DNA of 64,000 nt, from NCBI GenBank assembly GCA_036496605.1, contig DASXKV010000048.1:43845-107844 (forward strand), written 5' to 3'. The position numbers were made by a program, and so were the translations under genes. The stretch is from Gemmatimonadaceae bacterium. GTDB taxonomy: Bacteria; Gemmatimonadota; Gemmatimonadetes; Gemmatimonadales; Gemmatimonadaceae. This document shows positions 52,810-60,761 of this stretch, piece by piece. The notes beneath the pieces were generated by a model, which did no database searches, was not told the origin of the DNA, and was given only the letters and a program-made list of their open reading frames with translations. Within the stretch, counting starts at the first letter, position 1. Every line of letters begins with the position of its first letter.

Positions 52810-53448
52810 CTAGCTGAACTGCCGTGTGAAGTCCTCGAAGCGCGCGCGGAGCTCCGCGAGCTCGCGGCGCACCTCGTCGAGCGATGCCTCGAGCTCGGCG
52901 ACGCGATCGCGCCGTGGCTCGGCCGCGGCGATGTCGATTGGCGCTTCCGCCGGCGTCTCGGCTGGTGGGCCGGAGAGGAGGTGCGCATACCGTGTTTCCT
53001 TTTGCCCCGCCCGTCGCGCCACCTCCACCGCGAGCTCTTGAGCGATCAATCCGTTCACGGCCGCCTCGACATCTGCCAGACTCGTGAACTCAGCGAGTCG
53101 GTTCGTGCGCGTTTTGATTTCACTCAACGTCTGCGGCCAGCGCAGCATGAGGACACACAACACTGCGCGCGCGGGCTGGTCGAGCTCGAGCTTGTCCGTC
53201 ACCAGGTGTTGGAACTTCATGACGCGCGCATCGCTCGGCGTGATTGCGCGGACGAGTGACTGCTGGCGGAGGCTGTTGACGGCCCACTTCACCTGGTCCT
53301 CGCTGAGCGACATCACCGGCTCGCGGTTCGAGAGCTGATTGCAGGCGTTGGTGAGCGCGTTGAGCGACAGCGGATAGTTGTCGGGTGTCGTCGCTTCCTT
53401 CTCGATCAGGCATCCGAGGATGCGAACTTCGACGTCCGAGAGCTGCAT
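52810..53448 (-). CDS. yceH: YceH family (DUF480) protein
   Basis: A 212-residue protein opening QLSDVEVRILGCLIEKEATT, with PDNYPLSLNALTNACNQLSN and REPVMSLSEDQVKWAVNSL, an unmistakable DUF480 double winged-helix. The C-terminal tail is a coiled coil (VAELEASLDEVRRELAELRA). Function in bacteria is not well defined. The start at 53,448 matches the family N-terminus; a longer in-frame version would run into the palindrome upstream. Confidence 0.92.
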   Translation of the reverse strand: MQLSDVEVRILGCLIEKEATTPDNYPLSLNALTNACNQLSNREPVMSLSEDQVKWAVNSLRQQSLVRAITPSDARVMKFQHLVTDKLELDQPARAVLCVLMLRWPQTLSEIKTRTNRLAEFTSLADVEAAVNGLIAQELAVEVARRAGQKETRYAHLLSGPPAETPAEAPIDIAAAEPRRDRVAELEASLDEVRRELAELRARFEDFTRQFS

Positions 53449-53509
53449 CGTTCTTAGTAGCGCAAAGGGGAGGATAATGTCAATTCGGAGGATATGCAGC
53501 GGCTCACGC

Positions 53510-53655
53510 TCGCGAGTCGCTTCCGAGCTACTCATTACTCCGAACTGCATTACCGTCGAACTGAGGGCTAGTGGTCGAGATCTCGACCACCAGCCCTCAG
53601 TTCGACAGTAAGACAGTACCAAGTCTCGAGTAGCTCTCGAAAGCGAGAGCCGTCG
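53510..53655. repeat. Near-perfect palindrome, about 145 bp
   Basis: The centre at 53,580/53,581 is perfectly symmetrical for 10 bp either side (TGGTCGAGATCTCGACCA), and the arms GTCGAACTGAGGGCT and AGCCCTCAGTTCGAC extend the pairing to 53,555-53,606 with one mismatch. Weaker symmetry continues outward through GCAGTTCGG/ACAGTACCA and GAGCTACTC/GAGTAGCTC to about 53,510 and 53,655. A structure this long is more than a terminator. It sits between yceH and an ECF sigma gene. Confidence 0.7.
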
Positions 53656-53752
53656 GAACTGAAGCCGCTAGTTCGGGTTCGCGCGACGTCCGGCGCCGAG
53701 CCGGGGTCGTTTCTAACGTCCCGGCGGACTCGCGTGTCCCTGTGGTGGGCGC

Positions 53753-54319
53753 ATGGCCGACGATCGCGTTGCATCGGATGCACGACTGGTGAACGCCGCG
53801 CGGCTCGGGGATGCCGCGGCGTTCGACGCGCTCGTCCGTCGATACGTGCGGCCGGCGTACGCGGTGGCCTTCTCGATCGTGCACGACCATCTCGAAGCGG
53901 AGGATATTTGCCAGGACGTGTTCGTGCGCGCGCTCGAGCGGCTGGACGACTGCCGGACGGCGGCACGTTTCGGCGGATGGCTCCTCGCCATCGTACGGAG
54001 CACGGCGCTGAACGCGGTCCGTCGCGAGCGCCTGCGACAGGGCGAGCCGCTCGAGCGTGTCGACGCGCCGAGCGAGGAGAGTCCGGCACGGGACGCGGAG
54101 CGGCGGGAGCTACGCGCTCGATTGGCCGCGGAGTTGGCGCGGCTCTCCGAGCGAGAGAGCGAGGTCGTCCTGCTCCACGATCTCGAGGGCCGGAGCCACG
54201 CCGAGATCGCGTCGGCATTGGGAATCTCGGAGGTAAGCTCGCGTCAGTATCTGTTCGTCGCGCGCCAGAAGTTGCGCGTAGCGCTCGCCGACCTCCAGCC
54301 ACGAACCGGGCATGACTGA
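53753..54319 (+). CDS. ECF RNA polymerase sigma factor
   Basis: A 188-residue sigma factor: region 2 is AAFDALVRRYVRPAYAVAFS, HLEAEDICQDVFVRALERL and RFGGWLLAIVRSTALN; region 4 is ERESEVVLLHDLEGRSHAEI and SEVSSRQYLFVARQKLR. The anti-sigma-like gene overlaps its 3' end by eight bases and a Spy-like gene follows, so it probably controls an envelope-stress operon. Confidence 0.92.
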   Translation: MADDRVASDARLVNAARLGDAAAFDALVRRYVRPAYAVAFSIVHDHLEAEDICQDVFVRALERLDDCRTAARFGGWLLAIVRSTALNAVRRERLRQGEPLERVDAPSEESPARDAERRELRARLAAELARLSERESEVVLLHDLEGRSHAEIASALGISEVSSRQYLFVARQKLRVALADLQPRTGHD

Positions 54320-54680
54320 CGACCCGATCGACTTCAGCGCCTTCGATGTGCAGCTCGATGACGTGGCGCAGAACGTCGCGACGCGCTGCGCGCCACTGCT
54401 TGCGGAGCGCCGGCGCGCGCGGACCGTCGTGCAGATCGTCGAGTGGCGGCGGCCGATGATCGCGGCCGCTCTGGTGATCGCGGCGGCGTCGGCGTTCGCG
54501 CTCTCCCGCGACGTGCCTGAAGAGCACGTCCGTGCGGCGCTCGCGGTGCGGTCGGCGCCTTCGCGCCTTGCGCCGCTGCCGCGGCTGGGGGAGTCGCTCG
54601 GCGTCCCGACCGAGCTGGCGTCGCGCCTAACGATGCGCGTGCCGCCGACGATGGCCGATCTGCTGGGGCAACCGCGGTGA
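54312..54680 (+). CDS. Probable anti-sigma/membrane partner of the ECF factor
   Basis: A 122-residue protein with a cytoplasmic ~45-residue N-terminus, one membrane helix (MIAAALVIAAASAFALS) and an exported tail ending TELASRLTMRVPPTMADLLG. Size, topology and the eight-base overlap with the sigma gene are those of anti-sigma factors, though no ZAS zinc motif (H-x3-C-x2-C) is present. Its stop overlaps the next start (GTGA). Confidence 0.65.
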   Translation: MTDDPIDFSAFDVQLDDVAQNVATRCAPLLAERRRARTVVQIVEWRRPMIAAALVIAAASAFALSRDVPEEHVRAALAVRSAPSRLAPLPRLGESLGVPTELASRLTMRVPPTMADLLGQPR

Positions 54681-55090
54681 CGACGCCCGCGCCCATGCTG
54701 CGCCGAACGCGAGTCACGGGCGCCGCGGTGATCATCGTCGTGTTCGTGAGCGGGGCGCTCACTGGCGCCGCTGTCGAGCATCTGGGGCGCGACACGCGTC
54801 GCGAGCGCGACGTTGTGGGAGCGGTGCCGACGGCCAGCGCCATCGAGAACCTGAAATTCGGCAACACCGGTGTCCCACTCATGTACGAGGAGCTCGGGTT
54901 GAGCCCGGAGCAGAGGGCGCGGATCCGGGGAATCGTCGCCGCGCGGCGCCCGGAGGTGGATTCGCTGCTGCGCGACAGTTGGCCGCGACTTCGGGCGGTC
55001 GTGGACACGGTGCGGCTGCAGGTTGAGCAAGTACTAACGCCGGAGCAGCGGACGCGTCTGACGGAGATCCGCCGCCGCGGCCTGCGGTGA
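54677..55090 (+). CDS. Spy/CpxP-like periplasmic protein
   Basis: A 137-residue protein with a GTG start overlapping the previous stop. One N-terminal helix (GAAVIIVVFVSGALTGAAV) anchors or exports it; the rest is helical with two LTPEQR-type motifs (LGLSPEQRARIRGIV and LTPEQRTRLTEI), the Spy/CpxP 'LTxxQ' signature of periplasmic chaperones and metal-stress sensors. Confidence 0.75.
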   Translation: MTTPAPMLRRTRVTGAAVIIVVFVSGALTGAAVEHLGRDTRRERDVVGAVPTASAIENLKFGNTGVPLMYEELGLSPEQRARIRGIVAARRPEVDSLLRDSWPRLRAVVDTVRLQVEQVLTPEQRTRLTEIRRRGLR

Positions 55091-55116
55091 AATGCAGCTT
55101 TGAATGGGAGGAAATC

Positions 55117-56256
55117 ATGAAGCGAGCACTCGTTGCACTCGGCGTGATGGGCATGTTCGCCGCGGGCCTCGGCGCGCGTTGGGAGGGGCAGGCGCGCAAG
55201 GCGCCACTCGTCGTCCACGAGTGGGGAACGATCACGACCCGCCACGCCCCCGATGGCACACCGCAGGGACGACTCAACCGCATCGAGTCTGCGGACACAC
55301 TGCCGGCGTTCGTGCACCGGTACGAGCCGGCGCAGACGGCGAGCAATCCGGAGAAGACGCTCGTGAAGACGCCGCTGATTCCCGGCCGACCGGACGTGAC
55401 GATGCGTCTCGAGACGCCAGTGATCTACTTCTACCTGCCCCGCGGCTCGTCGCCTCCCGCTCCGTTCGATGTCACCGTGCGCTTCCGGGGCGGAGTGTTG
55501 AACGAGTTCTATCCCGATGCGGAGCCGTCGGTGACGGTGGACGTCGACCGCATTGCGGCGAAGATGGACGCCGGTGTGATCCCGGCGCAGTGGACGGGCG
55601 AGGTTCTCGACAACTATGTCGTCGGCCGATTGTTGTGGCGCGGCATCTCACTGGCGGACAGCGCGCCGGGGCCAGCCACGTCGAGCAACGTGTGGCTCGC
55701 GCCCCGACGTGTCGCGTCGAAGAGTGTGCTTTCCCCGTTAGGCGAAGGCGAGCGCTTTCTCTTCTATCGCGGCGTGGCGCATCTGGAGGCGCTCCTGCAG
55801 ACTGGGCTCACGGCGAACGAAGTGCGGCTTCTTGCGCCCCAGCGACTCCAATGGATGACCCAGAGCTCGATGACGATCGCCAGACTCTGGCTAGTGGACG
55901 TGCGGGGCGACGGAGCAGTCGCCTTTCGCGACCACGCGCCAGTCACGATCGAGAAGGACGCGCCGTCTGGCGAGCTGGCTCGGCTGCCGCTCTTCGCGGC
56001 GGGCGACTACGCCACTGCCAACGTCGCCGCGCTGCGGAACGCGCTGAAGGAGTCGCTCGTCTCCGCCGGCCTCTACGCGCCCGAAGCCGAGGCCATGCTC
56101 GAGACGTGGAAGCAGAGCTACTTCCGGACGCCGGGGCTGCGCCTGTTCTACCTCGTGCCGGACGAGTGGCTCGGGTATTTCCTGCCGCTGCAGCTGTCGG
56201 TGCCCCACGAGCTAACGCGCGTGATCGTGGGACGGATAGATCTGGCGCGACGCTGA
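55117..56256 (+). CDS. Secreted 'VHEWGT' family protein
   Basis: A 379-residue exported protein, ATG at 55,117 with GGGAGGAAATC before it. After the signal (ALVALGVMGMFAAGLGA) comes VVHEWGTITTRH, a motif that opens a widespread family of periplasmic proteins of unknown function in Planctomycetes, Gemmatimonadota and others; TPVIYFYLPRG and YLVPDEWLGYFLPL are further family-like segments. It is the last gene of the sigma/anti-sigma/Spy operon. Confidence 0.65.
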   Translation: MKRALVALGVMGMFAAGLGARWEGQARKAPLVVHEWGTITTRHAPDGTPQGRLNRIESADTLPAFVHRYEPAQTASNPEKTLVKTPLIPGRPDVTMRLETPVIYFYLPRGSSPPAPFDVTVRFRGGVLNEFYPDAEPSVTVDVDRIAAKMDAGVIPAQWTGEVLDNYVVGRLLWRGISLADSAPGPATSSNVWLAPRRVASKSVLSPLGEGERFLFYRGVAHLEALLQTGLTANEVRLLAPQRLQWMTQSSMTIARLWLVDVRGDGAVAFRDHAPVTIEKDAPSGELARLPLFAAGDYATANVAALRNALKESLVSAGLYAPEAEAMLETWKQSYFRTPGLRLFYLVPDEWLGYFLPLQLSVPHELTRVIVGRIDLARR

Positions 56257-56330
56257 GGCAGCCTAACGACGAAGGATGACGAAGGAGGCTCGTGGCTGCC
56301 CGATGTTCGGAGGTTCACTCGTGAGTAGCG

Positions 56331-56371
56331 CTAGAGCAGCTCCACGACGTGCCGAGAAACGGGTGCGGTAT
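56331..56371 (-). pseudogene. vapC 3'-end remnant
   Basis: The codons TAPVSRHVVELL-stop match the end of the VapC toxin at 63,668 (TAPVARNVAELL-stop), and DNA identity covers about 44 bp including the bases just past the stop (TAGCGCTAGAGCAGCTCC). Nothing further upstream resembles VapC. It lies back to back with a Uma2 remnant, a junction made by recombination of two toxin-like genes. Confidence 0.6.
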
Positions 56372-56620
56372 CTTCGCGGATCGATGGTTGGTCGCGCGCT
56401 GATCTCGTTGTACGACTATCAAACGAAGCGCACGCTCTACATCGCAAACGGCATCCCGGAGTACTGGGTGCTCAACGCCGAGGCGAGGAATCTCTCCCGC
56501 TGGCGCGGCGCGGCGGATCCGGGCGACGTGTTGAGCGCGCGAGCCGAATGGCAACCAGCCGGAATGCCGGAGCCATTCGTGCTCGACCTGCCGCGCTTCT
56601 TCGACGAAGCGGTCGCGTGA
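56370..56620 (+). pseudogene. Uma2 family C-terminal remnant
   Basis: An in-frame stretch ending at 56,620 has ALISLYDYQTKRTLYIANGI and PEYWVLNAEARNLSRW, the C-terminal half of Uma2 proteins; the N-terminal half with its catalytic strand is missing. An ATG at 56,276 would fuse it to unrelated sequence, including the antisense of the vapC remnant, so a functional start is doubtful. Confidence 0.6.
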
Positions 56621-56672
56621 GCTGGTAGTCGGCCGTGCCGGCGCACTTCCTTGCGTAGCCCGCACGTCGCCC

Positions 56673-57890
56673 TCACTTCAACGCATACGCTTCGTGACCG
56701 TTCACATCATGTTCGAGCGCGTAGCTTGCGACCGTTCGTCCGAGCGTCAGTCCCGCGTCCATGTCGAATCGATAGTGGATCCCAGCGTAAATCCGCGAGA
56801 TCGCGGCTTGATCGGCGAGCCCGTTCAGATAATTCGCATCACTCGGAAAGTGCGCCGCGAGAACTGCCATTGACGATCCCGTGACCGAGGCGTGGTTCGA
56901 CGGATACGAAGGATGGTTAGGCAAAGGGATATCCGGGACGATGCCTGGATCGGCTTGCGGCGGCCGGATCATCCAATACGTGTACTTGGCGTCGTGCGAG
57001 GCGATGAACGCGTCCATCGCCGCCATGTTCATGATGGCGAGGACGCGCGCCGCTCGTACCTCGTCGAGATGAAACTTGGTGATCTCGTCGGTGGCAACCT
57101 GGTTGGTGTACGACTGTGCCACGTTGGTGAAACCATTCGGACTCGCCCAGAATTTCGCGAGCGAATCCTGCTCGTGCGTGCGGTTGTCCGAGTAGAAGCG
57201 CACTTCCGCCAGCGCCGTCTCGAACGCCGGTGAGCCGAACGCTGGCGGCGGGGCTGGTCGGAACTGGCTGGAGCTCGTCAGGAAAAAAGTTCGCATCTCA
57301 GCGAGACGCGGAAAGACGGGGACCTTGCCCGGAGCGCTGACCCAACAACCGGGACACACGGGGATGGTGACGCCGGCGACGGAGCTCGTGAATCGGTCCG
57401 TTGCGGCGCTGGCGACGACGGCAGCGCCCACAGCACGGCCAACGGCTTCGCCGGCGCCAAAGTCGTCGTGGTTCTCACCGGGCCATTGCGCCTCGGACTC
57501 CTGATCGGCCACTTGTGCATCGAAGTACGCCGCCTGGTCAGGATAGAAAGAGCCAAGCACGGTGGACGATGCCGCTGCAACCGCCGCTGCCACCGACGCA
57601 TGATCCCCACGGTCTTTGGCTTCTTCTGCGGTGACCGCCGCGTTGTATTGGGCGAGCGACAGGTAAGCGAAGGTCCTGGTGCCGGACTGCTGGCTGACAA
57701 CGTGTGTTAGCGTTTGCGTACGCGCGATTTCGTTCCATCGAACGGTCGCGCTTGCCTCCCAGAACTTGATCGCATCGGCACTGAGTTGCGGGCGTAGGGC
57801 AGCCCTTGGAGTGCTGGCCCCATCGGAGCAGCCGCCTAACGCGAGGCCGCCCAGCGCAATGCTCGAGATGTAAAATCGTAACCGGCACAT
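56673..57890 (-). CDS. PAP2/vanadium-haloperoxidase-type phosphatase lipoprotein
   Basis: A 405-residue lipoprotein (SSIALGGLALGGC) with the PAP2 active-site order near the C-terminus: KYTYWMIRPP (motif K-x6-RP), PSYPSNHASVTGS (PSxH, Asn for Gly) and SRIYAGIHYRFDMDAG (SR-x5-H-x3-D). This is the arrangement of the vanadium-dependent haloperoxidase-related group of periplasmic acid phosphatases. Substrate unknown; probably dephosphorylates exported phosphoesters or is a peroxidase. Confidence 0.88.
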   Translation of the reverse strand: MCRLRFYISSIALGGLALGGCSDGASTPRAALRPQLSADAIKFWEASATVRWNEIARTQTLTHVVSQQSGTRTFAYLSLAQYNAAVTAEEAKDRGDHASVAAAVAAASSTVLGSFYPDQAAYFDAQVADQESEAQWPGENHDDFGAGEAVGRAVGAAVVASAATDRFTSSVAGVTIPVCPGCWVSAPGKVPVFPRLAEMRTFFLTSSSQFRPAPPPAFGSPAFETALAEVRFYSDNRTHEQDSLAKFWASPNGFTNVAQSYTNQVATDEITKFHLDEVRAARVLAIMNMAAMDAFIASHDAKYTYWMIRPPQADPGIVPDIPLPNHPSYPSNHASVTGSSMAVLAAHFPSDANYLNGLADQAAISRIYAGIHYRFDMDAGLTLGRTVASYALEHDVNGHEAYALK

Positions 57891-57973
57891 GAGTGTCTCC
57901 TTGCTCGGGTTAGAGTGGCCGGTACATTAGGCCTGGGCCTCAGAAGGCCCTCATCTTTTCCTCATCGAGCCTC

Positions 57974-60274
57974 ATGTTGCGGCTGCGAACACTCGGTGGG
58001 CTCGCTTTGCTGGACGAAACTGGGGCGGCTGTCGCGACCCAGCGTCGCCGAGTCGCGCTGTTGGCATTGCTTGCCGTTGCCGGAAAGCACGGTCTGACGC
58101 GCGACAAGCTCGTTGGCTATCTCTGGCCCGAGAGCTCGGCCGAGCATGCGCGTCACGCGCTCGAGCAACTGCTATACGCTCTGCGCCGTCAGGCGAGCGA
58201 TAAGCTGTTCCTCGGCAGCGATCCCATTTGCTTGAATCCAGAGATCGTCGAGAGTGATCTGGGGCTGTTCGAGGCCTTGCTCGCGCGCGGCGCGCCCGCG
58301 GATGCCGTTGCGCAGTACGGCGGGCCATTTCTCGACGGCTTTTCCCTGCGCGCTGCCGAGGACTTCGAGCGCTGGACGGAATCGCAACGTGCTCGATTGG
58401 CGACGGACTATCGGCGCGCCCTCGAGAAATTGGCTCGCGCCGAAGCAGAGCAGGGGAATTACCAGCGCGAAATCGAGTGGCGGCGCAGAATCGTGATGCT
58501 CGATCCGCTCGGCACTCAGGGCGCACTCGATCTGATGCGTGCCTTCGCGGCCGCGGGAGACCGAGGCGGTGCGTTGCAGCACGCTCGAGTGTACGAGGCG
58601 CTCGTGCGGGCGGAGCTTTCGAGCGCGCCGGATAGTGCGATCACGGAACTGGCACAGCAGCTACAGGGCGGCGGACGCCCCACTGCCGACCGAGCTGACG
58701 CGGTATCCATACTGCAGCCGAAGCTTCCCGACCCGCCCTCCGTCGTTGCTTCGATTCGCACCAACGCCACACCGTCGTCAATAGCACTGACGCGAAAGAT
58801 GCTCGCTGCGTGCGGACTTGCACTCGTGCTGGCTGGAGCCACGGCGGCAGTTCTTGCCCGCGAACGCAACGCGCACCCGACGCCTGCGAGAAGCGTCGCC
58901 GTGTTGCCGTGCGCCAATCTCAGTAGCAACAAGGACGACGAGTACTTCTCCGATGGTATGACCGATGAGCTTATCACGGCTTTGGGCAAGATCAGGGAGC
59001 TCCGTGTGCCGGCTCGTACGTCCGCCTTCGTCTTCAAGGGCAGGAACGTGCCTGCGCGACAAATCGGGCAGGAGCTGCACGTGAGCTCGCTCGTCGAGTG
59101 CACCGTTATGCGCGGAGGCGGCCGACTCCGTATTACGGCGCGGCTCATCGATGCGGCCGATGGCTACCAACTCTGGTCGCAGGAGTACGAGCGCGACGTC
59201 GGCGATGTGTTGGCCGTCCAGGACGAGATCTCGCGCGCGGTCGCGCGCGCGTTACAAGTAACGTTGGCGGCGGGGAACGATACCCTCCCAGTACGTCGCC
59301 TAACGACGAGCCAGGAAGTGCGAGACCTCTATCTGCAGGGCCGCTCCTTTTTCGGTCTGCGAACCGACGAGAAGAGCCTGCGAAATAGCGTCGAGTATTT
59401 CAAACGTGCAGTTCAGCTGGACTCGCTATATGCGCCGGCCTATTCCGGCCTGAGTGATGCCCAAAGCCTCCTTTCGATCTGGGGCTTCGATCCGCCAAGC
59501 GAGGGATTTGCTCGCGCGAAGGAGGCGGCGCTTCGCGCCCTCGCGCTCAACGACGCTCTCGCCGAGGCGCATACATCACTCGGGATCGTGAGTATGTTCT
59601 TCGACCTCGATGGGGAAAAAGCTCGCCGTGAGCTGAGGCGCGCGATGGAGCTCGATCCACGCTATCCGTCTACGCATCTGTTTTATGCCTGGTATCTCAC
59701 GAGTCACGGCTCAGGCGATTCCGCCGTGGCGGAAGCTCGGGTCGCGCGCGACCTGGACCCTCTCTCGATCATCGTCAACATCCGCGTCGGAACGATGCTC
59801 TTATTCGCCGGGCACTATCCGGAAGCGCTCACCGAGCTACGCACGACACTCGAGCTGGATTCCACAAATGCGATGACGCACGCGGAGCTGGCGCGCGTTT
59901 TGGTGTTGTTGAATCACTGTTCTGACGCCCTTACGGAGATCCGGTATCTGCCGGCGTCCTTCCAGAATGTCGAGCGCGGAGTTGCCGGATATGTCGATGC
60001 GATGTGTGGTCGTCGGGCCGAGGCGGTAGCCATGCTGAAGAACCTCGAGGATCAGTCGAAAGAAAGGTTCGTCTTCGCGTCGCGGATCGCCCTGCTGCAT
60101 GTAGCGCTGGGCAAGGGCGAGTACGACTACGCCTTCGACTGGCTCGAGCGAGCAATTACTCAACGCGACCCGACGAGCCAGTTGCTCGAGGCGGATCCGC
60201 TATATAGTCCTCTTCGCAACGATCCGCGATTCCACCGGCTGCTCGTTGAGGCTGGCCTGGAGCATCGCCGCTGA
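57974..60274 (+). CDS. BTAD-domain transcriptional regulator with TPR tail
   Basis: A 766-residue protein starting LRTLGGLALLDETGAAV, an OmpR-like winged helix (RDKLVGYLWPESSAEHARHA) and a BTAD helical domain (FERWTESQRARLATDYRRAL). A membrane helix near 280 (MLAACGLALVLAGATAAVLA) is followed by a FlgO/adenylate-cyclase-like unit (SVAVLPCANLSSNKDDEYFS, DGYQLWSQEYERDVGDVL) and a TPR array. This SARP-like, membrane-anchored regulator type is common in this phylum. The DNA-binding part would be cytoplasmic, the TPR part outside. Target genes unknown. Confidence 0.85.
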   Translation: MLRLRTLGGLALLDETGAAVATQRRRVALLALLAVAGKHGLTRDKLVGYLWPESSAEHARHALEQLLYALRRQASDKLFLGSDPICLNPEIVESDLGLFEALLARGAPADAVAQYGGPFLDGFSLRAAEDFERWTESQRARLATDYRRALEKLARAEAEQGNYQREIEWRRRIVMLDPLGTQGALDLMRAFAAAGDRGGALQHARVYEALVRAELSSAPDSAITELAQQLQGGGRPTADRADAVSILQPKLPDPPSVVASIRTNATPSSIALTRKMLAACGLALVLAGATAAVLARERNAHPTPARSVAVLPCANLSSNKDDEYFSDGMTDELITALGKIRELRVPARTSAFVFKGRNVPARQIGQELHVSSLVECTVMRGGGRLRITARLIDAADGYQLWSQEYERDVGDVLAVQDEISRAVARALQVTLAAGNDTLPVRRLTTSQEVRDLYLQGRSFFGLRTDEKSLRNSVEYFKRAVQLDSLYAPAYSGLSDAQSLLSIWGFDPPSEGFARAKEAALRALALNDALAEAHTSLGIVSMFFDLDGEKARRELRRAMELDPRYPSTHLFYAWYLTSHGSGDSAVAEARVARDLDPLSIIVNIRVGTMLLFAGHYPEALTELRTTLELDSTNAMTHAELARVLVLLNHCSDALTEIRYLPASFQNVERGVAGYVDAMCGRRAEAVAMLKNLEDQSKERFVFASRIALLHVALGKGEYDYAFDWLERAITQRDPTSQLLEADPLYSPLRNDPRFHRLLVEAGLEHRR

Positions 60275-60378
60275 TCCCGCCGCGGCGCGGTCCGCGCGAT
60301 CTTCAAGACTGGGCGTACTGAGACTGAGGTGCACCGGACCCACAGGGTCTGCGATGGCAAGTTCGTTCAGAACTCGTC

Positions 60379-60735
60379 TCACGCTCCCAGCGGCTCGGGG
60401 CCGAGTACCCGAGTGATTGACTCGACGAGCCGGTTCCAGCGGTCTGCCTCGACTGCCAGTTGACGGCGCCCGCTCGGCGTGATGGCGTAGTACCTCGCGC
60501 GGCGATTGTTCGACGAGGTGCCCCACGCGCCCTTGATCCACCGCTGATCCTCGAGTCGCTGCAACGCCGGATAGAGCGAGCCGTGGTCCACGATGAGGGT
60601 GTCGGCTGATCGAAGTTGAATCTCGCGGGCGATGCCTTGGCCGTGTTCGTCACCGAGCATCAAGATGCGCAGGATGAGGAGGTCGAGCGTGCCTTGCAGG
60701 AGCGGGTCGCGTTCTTTCGCGCTTCGACTGGGCAT
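60379..60735 (-). CDS. PadR family transcriptional regulator (second locus)
   Basis: A 118-residue PadR: LLQGTLDLLILRIL, HGQGIAREIQ, DHGSLYPALQRLEDQRWI and RARYYAITPSGRRQL. The ATG at 60,735 begins the family's normal N-terminus; longer readings of this frame run into the permease gene. It lies 26 bases after the ADOP permease and is the second gene of that operon, the reverse of the 1.7-4.7 kb order. Confidence 0.92.
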   Translation of the reverse strand: MPSRSAKERDPLLQGTLDLLILRILMLGDEHGQGIAREIQLRSADTLIVDHGSLYPALQRLEDQRWIKGAWGTSSNNRRARYYAITPSGRRQLAVEADRWNRLVESITRVLGPEPLGA

Positions 60736-60761
60736 GAGTGTCCGCTTGCTCGTGCAACGCG

